Positions 1 to 5,762 of a DNA stretch of 7,152 nt are shown here, in pieces. Origin of the DNA: Spirochaeta sp. (GTDB lineage: Bacteria; Spirochaetota; Spirochaetia; Spirochaetales_E; Spirochaetaceae_B); NCBI GenBank assembly GCA_030590585.1, contig JAUUYD010000120.1, forward strand, positions 1 through 7,152, read 5' to 3'. The notes beneath the pieces were generated by a model. That model did no database searches and had not been told where the DNA came from. It was given only the letters and a program-made list of their open reading frames with translations. The first letter of the stretch is position 1, and every line of letters starts with the position of its first letter. The translations under genes were made by a program, and so were the position numbers.

Positions 1-1675
1 CAATAAGTGTTTGTGCCCGGACCAGATCTTCCGGACTTTGGGCCTGAAGGTTCGAAACCTGGGCTTCCAGAATATTGTATCGAGGCTCCATGTAGAGGAT
101 GAAAACATTAACTCTGAGTCTGAAAAGTACCGCAAGCAGTGTTTCAAACTCAATTCTCAGATCGTTGTCGATTTTCTGAACTTCCGGGCTGTCTGATCCC
201 GGTGAATCGGTATAGAGCTCCATGGTTTCATTCCATTCCAGAAGCAGAGTTTCATACTGATCAATGGATATCTGGAGATCATCAGAAAGGCTCTGAATCT
301 CCTGGAGGTTGAGAACGGCCAGGGTTTCATCATCTGTTCGCGGTTCATTCTGATAAATATCAATAAGCTGTATTTGTATTTCCGATGCTTTAGCGGTATA
401 AAGGATTTCCAATACCAGAGGATCCAGGAGGCTGGTAAAACGTGAATCTGCAATGTCCCGTTGAGCCGCCGCATGAGTATCCAATACATGGATCAGCTCA
501 AGGGCCTTCCCGGCTGTAATCTGTGATAAATTATATAATTCTGCTGCTTCATCAAAAAGCCGTGAGCGATATTGAGCCCCGCCTTCCATGTATGGTGCCC
601 GTACACGGTCAAGTACCCCTGAGAGCAATCTGAGATAGGCATTCTCCCACTGGATTTCCTGTGAGTACAATATTCCTTCCGGCTGAAACTCATCCCTGCC
701 GAACATAAAGGACTCTACCCGGTCGTATCGGAAATCTTCAGGTGTGCCGTTGAGATCGGTATAAAGCTGACTCTTTAATATCCCGAGGTTCTTAATCAGA
801 ATTCGTGCCGACTGAATCTCATCAACAATCGCGGTTAGGGTATCCAGATAGTCACTTAAACCCTCATCCCAATTCTCAAGGTTCACTCCGGATACAGTCC
901 CAAGGGCCGGTGGCTCCTGATTAATCAATTGAGTGCTGTTCTGATTCCATGATTCCAGCAGAAATTCAATATCTTCGATGAGCCGGTCCCCTTCCGGAGC
1001 ATTGCTGTGATACGCATCAAAAACAACCTTCTGACGCTCAGGATTTGTAGAGTAATTATCAAATTCTTCAGGGGTTTCGGCGTCCCGGTACCTTTCGTAG
1101 GTTTGCGATTCCCCGAACAGACTGTCAATAAATCCGCTTTGATAAACATCAACTGCTTCCCGGTATTTCTGCTGAGCAAGAAATTCATTTCCTTTATCAA
1201 AGAAATCTTCACGGCGCAGAACATCAAGGGACTGACGAAGTCCGCTTTCGACATAGGACAGATTCTTCCAGGTATCACTATCCGGGTCGGAGTCCTTAAT
1301 CTTTATTTGATTAATAATGCCTTCAATTTCAAAAAGCTTCTCATCAGGTTCCAATTCTTCTGATGTAATAACATCCTGTATCTGATTAAACAGCTCTGTT
1401 ATTTCATTCTCCCGGATGCGTATATCCAGAATGAGCTTTTGAGCCCGTTCCATTTGCTCCGGATCTCTTCGGGCGATTTCAACGAGAGCCTGAATGGCAT
1501 CATCAAGTCGGCCTTCTTCGATAAATGCCGCAGCCTTCTCAAGTTCATATTTGGGATCAAACCCATCTTCAGAATCAGTGCCGCCGCCGGCGAACATAGG
1601 TATATTGAGAATCGTCATAAGGAGGATTAGCGGGAGGATCCCTTGCCCCCCCCTGTTTGAGATTCTAATTATCAC
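1..1675 (-). CDS. Exported TPR-containing protein of unknown function, 3' end missing
   Basis: The frame is open without a stop from 1675 to the left edge, giving 558 codons, so the C-terminus is outside the window. I do not recognise the family. The only usable start in frame is GTG at 1675: an in-frame TAA lies 24 nt upstream and no ATG lies between. AAGGAG sits about 14 nt before the GTG, which is far for a ribosome binding site. This start gives a good signal peptide: Arg4 and Arg8 in the n-region, a hydrophobic core at about 13-28 (ILPLILLMTILNIPMF) and likely cleavage after Ala29. The next ATG (1618) lies inside that core. A TPR follows at about 43-76 (key residues A50, G55, A60, P72) and a weaker TPR-like hairpin at about 158-185. 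The rest is acidic, helical and rich in Glu, Gln and Leu. A periplasmic or envelope scaffold is inferred. A run of eight G lies in the signal-peptide codons. The gene is divergent from the beta-barrel gene at 1858. Confidence 0.85.
   Translation of the reverse strand, partial: MIIRISNRGGQGILPLILLMTILNIPMFAGGGTDSEDGFDPKYELEKAAAFIEEGRLDDAIQALVEIARRDPEQMERAQKLILDIRIRENEITELFNQIQDVITSEELEPDEKLFEIEGIINQIKIKDSDPDSDTWKNLSYVESGLRQSLDVLRREDFFDKGNEFLAQQKYREAVDVYQSGFIDSLFGESQTYERYRDAETPEEFDNYSTNPERQKVVFDAYHSNAPEGDRLIEDIEFLLESWNQNSTQLINQEPPALGTVSGVNLENWDEGLSDYLDTLTAIVDEIQSARILIKNLGILKSQLYTDLNGTPEDFRYDRVESFMFGRDEFQPEGILYSQEIQWENAYLRLLSGVLDRVRAPYMEGGAQYRSRLFDEAAELYNLSQITAGKALELIHVLDTHAAAQRDIADSRFTSLLDPLVLEILYTAKASEIQIQLIDIYQNEPRTDDETLAVLNLQEIQSLSDDLQISIDQYETLLLEWNETMELYTDSPGSDSPEVQKIDNDLRIEFETLLAVLFRLRVNVFILYMEPRYNILEAQVSNLQAQSPEDLVRAQTLI
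1646..1653. repeat. Homopolymer of eight C (G8 on the coding strand)
   Basis: Eight uninterrupted C on the plus strand are read as G on the coding strand of the minus-strand exported TPR gene. They fall in codons 8-10 (Arg-Gly-Gly), between the GTG start and the hydrophobic core of the signal peptide. With eight G the frame is open. With seven it reaches TAA eight codons after the tract region. With nine it reaches TGA shortly after the signal-peptide region. Confidence 0.9.
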
Positions 1676-1748
1676 GAATCTACGCCTATTGGCTCCTTAC
1701 CTTGAATTTCCTGTTAAAGGCACACAGCTTTTCACACGATTATCAATA

Positions 1749-1778
1749 TATATATCGGCAATTTCCGGTTCTTCACAA
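1749..1778 (-). promoter_or_regulatory. Candidate sigma-70-type promoter for the exported TPR gene
   Basis: On the minus strand TTGTGA (plus 1773-1778) is followed after 18 nt by TATATA (plus 1749-1754), inside an AT-repeat stretch. Transcription would start near 1742 and leave a leader of about 65 nt before the GTG at 1675. Spacing and hexamers are acceptable but not strong. The rest of the 1676-1857 spacer shows no convincing plus-strand promoter. Confidence 0.35.
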
Positions 1779-1847
1779 ATAGAGCTTCATTAAACCGGAT
1801 TAAAGGTATTAAGCATTCTGGATAAAAAGCCGTCTGAGCGGTATATT

Positions 1848-1857
1848 GGAGGCGTTC
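1848..1857 (+). promoter_or_regulatory. Ribosome binding site fixing the start of the beta-barrel gene
   Basis: GGAGG at 1848-1852 lies 5 nt before ATG 1858. It makes that ATG the start rather than the in-frame TTG at 1846, which has no comparable site. Confidence 0.8.
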
Positions 1858-3102
1858 ATGAAACGTCTGTTGTCTGCATTGATAATCCTGACCACAGCCA
1901 CTTTTCTCTGGGCTGATGGTAACGACGCATACGCGACGGCATCGGATTGGTTTGGACTGGATCCAAATACCGGTCAGAATTCCTTTCTCATTCTCATGAT
2001 TCCAGGCGGGGGTAAGTATGAAGGAATGGCCACCGCCCATACGGCAATGGCCCTGGACGGGGGCTACCTGGAATCCAACCCCGCCGGTGGATCATTTCTT
2101 ACCAGTACCATATTGAGTTTTTCCCACGTTGACTGGATTGCCGATTCAGCACTGGAAACGATAACATTCGCCTACCGTCCCGAAAAAAATGAGAATTTCG
2201 GTATCGGTTTTAATACGAAATTCCTCCATGTCCCGTTCACCGGGTATAACGATTGGGGAGCCCGATACAACCGATACGGCTCATCTGCCGTCGGCTGGTA
2301 CACTGAAGTTATTGCCACAGCTGCTGTTTCCTACAACTTTTTCCGAAGTTTTTATTTTGGCGGTGTCTCAGTCGGTGCCAGTATAAAAGCCGGTTACCGC
2401 GGGGTAAGTGCCTCCCTTGAACCCGGACAGAGCGCATTAAGTCTCATGGGGGATCTTGGAGTGATGACCCGGTTCAACTTCCTGAAAACCTATGCTGCCC
2501 GGGATATGAACTGGGGAGTCGGTATTACGGTGAAAAATCTGGGGGCGGAGTTTATTAACGATCCTGATCCTCTACCGACATACGCCAGTCTTGGGCTGTC
2601 CTACAAACCCATACGCCCGATTACCATAGCTCTGGACTTCAATGTCCCGTTCAATCTCAACGGAGAAAAAGCTGAAAAATTCAGCTACGCCGCCGGTTTG
2701 AATGCTGAAATTGCGGAATTTGTATCCGCCCACAGCGGAGTCCTGATTAAAACCGGTAAACCCCGCTTTACCATCGGAGCGGATGTCAGCCTGAAAAACT
2801 TCACCATTCAGACCAATTACACCCTCGACCTTGCAAGCCGTCTTGAAATGTTTGACCGTATGAGTGTTGCCATCAAGCTGGATCTGGATACGGTGAAGCA
2901 GCTTATAATCAAGGATGATGTTCAGGAACTGTACCTTGCGGGTCTGGAAGCCTATGCCGAAGGAAATCTCCAGGCTGCCGTCAGATACTTCGAAAACAGC
3001 CTGTCACTGGACCCGACTTTTACACCTGCAAGAGAAATGCTTGCTACAGTTCAGGAATCCCAACTCCTTAAAGAAGAACTCCGACAGACCATTATAAATT
3101 AA
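1858..3102 (+). CDS. UPF0164-like (FadL/PorV-type) outer-membrane beta-barrel protein with C-terminal TPR
   Basis: The protein has 414 residues. A signal peptide is clear: MKRLLSALIILTTATFLWA, cleaved after Ala19. Residues 41-80 carry the N-terminal hallmark of FadL/PorV/UPF0164 proteins, a hydrophobic stretch, then a Gly-rich segment, then GMATAHTAMALDGGYLESNP ending in NPAG. From about 82 to 343 there are alternating beta-strands rich in aromatic residues and glycine, as in an outer-membrane barrel. The chain does not end at the barrel. Residues about 356-388 (LYLAGLEAYAEGN and on to SLDP) form one TPR, followed by a helix to the end. T. pallidum UPF0164 members are regarded as FadL-like outer-membrane proteins, possibly for uptake of hydrophobic nutrients. 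Family membership is from memory of the motif, not a search. The substrate is unknown. The gene is divergent from the exported TPR gene, and its stop overlaps the stop of the TIR-like/ankyrin gene by convergence, with no terminator between. Confidence 0.82.
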   Translation: MKRLLSALIILTTATFLWADGNDAYATASDWFGLDPNTGQNSFLILMIPGGGKYEGMATAHTAMALDGGYLESNPAGGSFLTSTILSFSHVDWIADSALETITFAYRPEKNENFGIGFNTKFLHVPFTGYNDWGARYNRYGSSAVGWYTEVIATAAVSYNFFRSFYFGGVSVGASIKAGYRGVSASLEPGQSALSLMGDLGVMTRFNFLKTYAARDMNWGVGITVKNLGAEFINDPDPLPTYASLGLSYKPIRPITIALDFNVPFNLNGEKAEKFSYAAGLNAEIAEFVSAHSGVLIKTGKPRFTIGADVSLKNFTIQTNYTLDLASRLEMFDRMSVAIKLDLDTVKQLIIKDDVQELYLAGLEAYAEGNLQAAVRYFENSLSLDPTFTPAREMLATVQESQLLKEELRQTIIN

Positions 3103-4004
3103 AGTTCTTCAATGGCCTGTAATATTGCTTTCTGATTGTACAAAGTGGCATATTTCCGTGCTGACATCCCGAGCATGTCTTTCCGATCCACATCAGCTCC
3201 ACCCTTAATCAAGGCTGTAGCGCTGCCGTCATGTCCGTTTCCCACTGCCAGGGTAACAGCGGTCTGTCCATCCCGGCTGGCATGATTAAGCTCTGCGCCA
3301 TCATCAATGAGTATCTGTGTCAGCTCCTGCAGACCACCGGCGGCGGCATCCATCACCGGAGTTGTTCCCCGGTCTTCTGCTTTACCATTTAAATCGGCAC
3401 CGGCATCCAGTAACGGCCCCACAAGCGGAATATGCCCGGCGCGTATGGCATGATTCAAGACAGGAACTCCGGAAGAATCTTTGAGAGAGGGACTGAACCC
3501 GGCTTCAAGAAACAAGCCCAGGAGGAATCTGTCTCCCTTTTGTACTAATTCGATGAATGACCTTGCTGATACTTCGATATTTCTATCATTGATGTTTTTC
3601 CGGGCCATCGATTCCCTGGTTTCCTCACTCCAGGAATCTTCAACCTCAGAGTAATAATCGTACACATCTTTTTCACTTCCGGGAATCACAACAAAACCAT
3701 TGGTCCAAAAAGGCACAGTTTTTTTGTCTTCGGGTAAAACCCAGAAGGTCATTCTATCTGTACGTCCTCTCTGAAAGCCAAGGGCATAATGCAGCCATGG
3801 AGAATCAAAATCTTCCGAGTCCACAATGCACAGCACATACCTTGAATACTCCAGGCACTGCTCAAGACCCTGAAGTATTTCCGCTGCTGTCTGATCTGTA
3901 CGTTTATACCAGGCCCGGGTTTCGACAAACAAACCATCGAGAGCAGCTCTGAGCAGGGGAAGAAAATTGAGTTTTGAATTACTGCATATAATCGACAGTT
4001 TCAT
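3099..4004 (-). CDS. TIR-like domain fused to ankyrin repeats
   Basis: The protein has 301 residues, no signal peptide and no membrane helix, so it is probably cytoplasmic. Residues 1-125 look like a TIR or TIR-like fold: a first beta-strand (MKLSIICSNS), a helix, then CLEYSRYVLCIVDSEDFDSP leading into W70. The usual TIR pattern here is S-x-W-x-x-x-E, with the Glu being the NAD-cleaving residue. In this protein position 74 is Ala (SPWLHYALGF), so NADase activity is doubtful. Residues about 145-275 hold four ankyrin repeats (approximately 145-176, 178-209, 211-243 and 245-275) and a partial fifth at 277-301. They show the normal L-L-x-x-G-A-D/E signature, for example LLDAGADLN and LIDDGAELN. 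The start ATG at 4004 has GGGG four nt upstream, and an in-frame stop lies just before. The ankyrin part is certain; the TIR-like assignment is by pattern and moderate. Function is unknown: signalling or protein scaffolding is more likely than a nuclease or NADase. Confidence 0.8.
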   Translation of the reverse strand: MKLSIICSNSKLNFLPLLRAALDGLFVETRAWYKRTDQTAAEILQGLEQCLEYSRYVLCIVDSEDFDSPWLHYALGFQRGRTDRMTFWVLPEDKKTVPFWTNGFVVIPGSEKDVYDYYSEVEDSWSEETRESMARKNINDRNIEVSARSFIELVQKGDRFLLGLFLEAGFSPSLKDSSGVPVLNHAIRAGHIPLVGPLLDAGADLNGKAEDRGTTPVMDAAAGGLQELTQILIDDGAELNHASRDGQTAVTLAVGNGHDGSATALIKGGADVDRKDMLGMSARKYATLYNQKAILQAIEEL

Positions 4005-4021
4005 GATGCCCCATTACGTCA

Positions 4022-4027
4022 TATACT
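4022..4027 (+). promoter_or_regulatory. Possible -10 element for the membrane TPR gene
   Basis: TATACT matches the -10 consensus at five of six positions. No good -35 element lies 16-18 nt upstream. If used, transcription would begin near 4034, at the first base of the hairpin described next, leaving a leader of about 44 nt before ATG 4078. Confidence 0.25.
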
Positions 4028-4033
4028 TTACCG

Positions 4034-4049
4034 GGAGCCTGAAGGCTCC
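4034..4049. repeat. Perfect 6-bp inverted repeat in the divergent spacer
   Basis: GGAGCC-TGAA-GGCTCC forms a GC-rich hairpin with a 4-nt loop in the 73-bp spacer between the divergent starts at 4004 and 4078. No T-run follows on either strand, so it is not an intrinsic terminator. It could be an operator read by a dimeric regulator, or an RNA hairpin in the leader of either gene. Confidence 0.6.
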
Positions 4050-4068
4050 TGATAGAAACACTAAAGCC

Positions 4069-4077
4069 GAGGCCGAC
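4069..4077 (+). promoter_or_regulatory. Ribosome binding site choosing ATG 4078
   Basis: GAGG at 4069-4072 is 5 nt before ATG 4078. The in-frame alternatives upstream (TTG 3967, ATG 4003, ATG 4006) overlap the start of the opposite-strand gene and have no good site. Confidence 0.65.
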
Positions 4078-5391
4078 ATGCCGCAAGCGGAAAACGAACA
4101 GAAAAGTGAAAACGATGATGCTTTAAGGCGTTTTATCAATCGCCTGGAGAACTGGCCGGAAGATGAACCGCCCTCCCCTGCTGAATTGAGAGCACTGAGA
4201 AGAGAAATCCGTCTCACTGAAGACGACAGGGATAAGCTTGAGCTTCTGGCGGAAAATCATATGCGCAGGGCCCGGTCCGCCCTGTCCGGGAGCTCTTACG
4301 ACCTGGCTGCGGCAGAATTGGCCAGAGCTTCCCAGTTAAGGCCGATGGACTCCCGTCCGAGAGTCGAACTGGCCGGTATTTACCTGCAGAGGTCGCTGGA
4401 AAGGGGATACGGTCGAAACGACCGGCGGCGGGCTGTTAAACTGGCACAAAAAGCACTTGAACTGAATCCGGGAGACATGGAGGCCAGAGGATTCTTAATA
4501 GAATACCGCCGGATGAATGCGGACTTCCTGGCTGTCAAATATAAGCGTTTCATTATTCCGGCACTTGTAATATTCGGTTTTCTGGTAGCCATGATCTGGT
4601 GGCAGAAGGACTGGGTTATGGATTTTTTCACACCTTCATCTTCGCTATCAGGTGAATTCCAGCCTTCAAACAGCATAGATGAGGCATCTGAAAACCGGGC
4701 AGTCAATGTGGACGCGGCGAGTCTGGCCGGCGGTAATCTGGATACGGAAATAGTCACCGGAACTGTGGGCCGTAGAAATGATGCCTCTTATGTGAGTATC
4801 CGGGGCCGTCTAAATATATCCAACGGCAATCTTGGTAAACTGAAGCTCCTGGTTCGAGGGCGAAATACGGCAGGTGATACGGTTTTCACAATCCCCTGGA
4901 CAGTCAGAGATGAATCTGCAGCGGTTCTGATACCCGGAGATAGCGAAGTACTTGCATTATTCAGATGGCTGGCCGTTTCAGAAACATCCATTGATAGTCT
5001 GGAATTGATACCTTTCGAAATGGACACAGCTGTAAAGCAGTCTTCGCTGCTCCCACTTGAACCTGAAATTGTCTGGGAGGCAGCCCGGCCGGAAGGTGCC
5101 TTGTTGACGGCTGAAATCCGTAGTCTTAAAACCATTGAAGCCTACGACAGGCAGGTTCTGTTAATGGATCTGGCAGTAGAAAATTCTGGAATTGGAGATT
5201 TTTCAAATCTGACACTCGGTATATCCCTGGGATCTGATTTCCCGGATTACATTAAAGACACGGTAAGCCGGGAGATTCCGGCACTTGAAAGAGGAGAAAG
5301 AAGAGTATGGTCGATTGCAATGGGGTTTCCACTGGACGCGGATCTCTCGGATAGACCTGTAACGGTAAAAATAAAAGAAATCGGCCGATAA
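4078..5391 (+). CDS. Membrane-anchored TPR protein with beta-rich C-terminal region
   Basis: The protein has 437 residues from the chosen ATG and is not a named family that I recognise. Residues 1-55 are charged and low in complexity (MPQAENEQKS, then a Pro-rich PEDEPPSP). Residues about 60-135 are two TPR-like units; the second ends in RRAVKLAQKALELNPGD. A single transmembrane helix spans about 158-175 (FIIPALVIFGFLVAMIWW), preceded by K and R and followed by a Ser/Pro linker. By the positive-inside rule the TPR part is cytoplasmic. The remaining 250 residues should be extracytoplasmic and seem to hold two beta-rich segments, about 210-325 and 330-437. Their pattern recalls the immunoglobulin-like domains often found at the C-terminus of bitopic membrane proteins; this is a loose resemblance. 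The gene has its own promoter region and ends in an intrinsic terminator, so it is probably monocistronic. A bridging role between cytoplasm and envelope is inferred. Confidence 0.8.
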   Translation: MPQAENEQKSENDDALRRFINRLENWPEDEPPSPAELRALRREIRLTEDDRDKLELLAENHMRRARSALSGSSYDLAAAELARASQLRPMDSRPRVELAGIYLQRSLERGYGRNDRRRAVKLAQKALELNPGDMEARGFLIEYRRMNADFLAVKYKRFIIPALVIFGFLVAMIWWQKDWVMDFFTPSSSLSGEFQPSNSIDEASENRAVNVDAASLAGGNLDTEIVTGTVGRRNDASYVSIRGRLNISNGNLGKLKLLVRGRNTAGDTVFTIPWTVRDESAAVLIPGDSEVLALFRWLAVSETSIDSLELIPFEMDTAVKQSSLLPLEPEIVWEAARPEGALLTAEIRSLKTIEAYDRQVLLMDLAVENSGIGDFSNLTLGISLGSDFPDYIKDTVSREIPALERGERRVWSIAMGFPLDADLSDRPVTVKIKEIGR

Positions 5392-5411
5392 AGAACCTGT
5401 TTACGGATTAC

Positions 5412-5434
5412 ACCGCCATAAGAGGCGGTTTTTT
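5412..5434 (+). terminator. Intrinsic terminator after the membrane TPR gene
   Basis: The stem ACCGCC / GGCGGT (5412-5417 and 5424-5429) has a 6-nt loop and runs straight into six T (5429-5434). It starts 20 nt after the stop at 5391. The T-run overlaps the stop codon of the convergent TrpR-like gene. Read on the minus strand the same stem lacks a T-tract, so it would be weak for that gene. Confidence 0.88.
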
Positions 5435-5726
5435 ATCTTGATTCCTGGTACAGGTGTATCATATCTGCAAAAGGAGAATTCTCTTTTTTCAGCTCCCTCG
5501 AACCACGGGTAATCTTACAGAGACTCAAACCCAACTCGCGGGAAATTGTTCGCTGTGACACTCCACGTTCGATAAGCCTTACCAGAGTCCATCTCGATGA
5601 GATGTCATTCACCTCATTTTCGGTAAGCAGGCTCTCAAGGAATTCTTTTATCAGCTCAGGGCTGTCAGCTTGAGCCAGTGCCCTGGACAGTTCATTCAGT
5701 GGTGTGCGGTCTATATCTTCATACAT
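5433..5726 (-). CDS. TrpR/YerC-family small DNA-binding protein
   Basis: The protein has 97 residues, the normal size for TrpR and YerC/YecD proteins. The C-terminal half matches the TrpR fold. LTENEV (34-39) corresponds to the LTPDE loop of E. coli TrpR. SSRWTLVRLI (43-52) corresponds to the region with Arg54. SQRTISRELGLSLCKITRGS (57-76) is the helix-turn-helix with its almost invariant ITRGS. The Trp-contact positions Thr44, Arg54, Arg84 and Gly85 of TrpR appear kept (T35, R45, R74, G75), but Ser88 aligns with Glu78. The SRW motif is more like YerC than TrpR. Response to tryptophan is therefore not established. I prefer ATG 5726 (GGAA 6 nt upstream) to the in-frame TTG at 5738. The gene lies 36 nt behind the NtrC-type regulator and is probably cotranscribed with it. 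No tryptophan gene is visible nearby. Confidence 0.85.
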   Translation of the reverse strand: MYEDIDRTPLNELSRALAQADSPELIKEFLESLLTENEVNDISSRWTLVRLIERGVSQRTISRELGLSLCKITRGSRELKKENSPFADMIHLYQESR

Positions 5727-5762
5727 GCTGATTTCCAATATAGGATTACCACTCTTGTACCG

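Noticed and set aside
157..1363. Short open frames on both strands here (for example plus 1007-1363 and minus 925-1278)
   Set aside because: They lie within the long uninterrupted minus frame of the exported TPR protein, and their translations lack signal, domain or compositional sense.
1689..1705. Sigma-54-like promoter (TTGGC then TTG) on the plus strand in the 1676-1857 spacer, tempting because a sigma-54 activator is in the window
   Set aside because: The spacing is wrong by one base: after GG at 1691-1692 and 10 nt, positions 1703-1704 are TG instead of GC, and the site is about 150 nt from the start codon.
1846..1857. TTG at 1846 as start of the beta-barrel protein
   Set aside because: It overlaps the GGAGG site that serves ATG 1858, and the ATG gives a normal signal peptide beginning MKRLL.
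3967..4077. Longer N-terminus for the membrane TPR protein from TTG 3967 or ATG 4003/4006
   Set aside because: These starts overlap the opposite-strand gene start and lack ribosome binding sites, whereas ATG 4078 has GAGG at the right distance.
4266..4284. Inverted repeat CAGGGC / GCCCTG inside the membrane TPR gene
   Set aside because: A 6-bp stem in a GC-rich coding stretch with a 7-nt loop and no T-run; likely chance.
5412..5434. Bidirectional terminator also serving the minus-strand TrpR-like gene
   Set aside because: On the minus strand the stem is preceded by A residues but followed by GTAATCC, with no T-tract.
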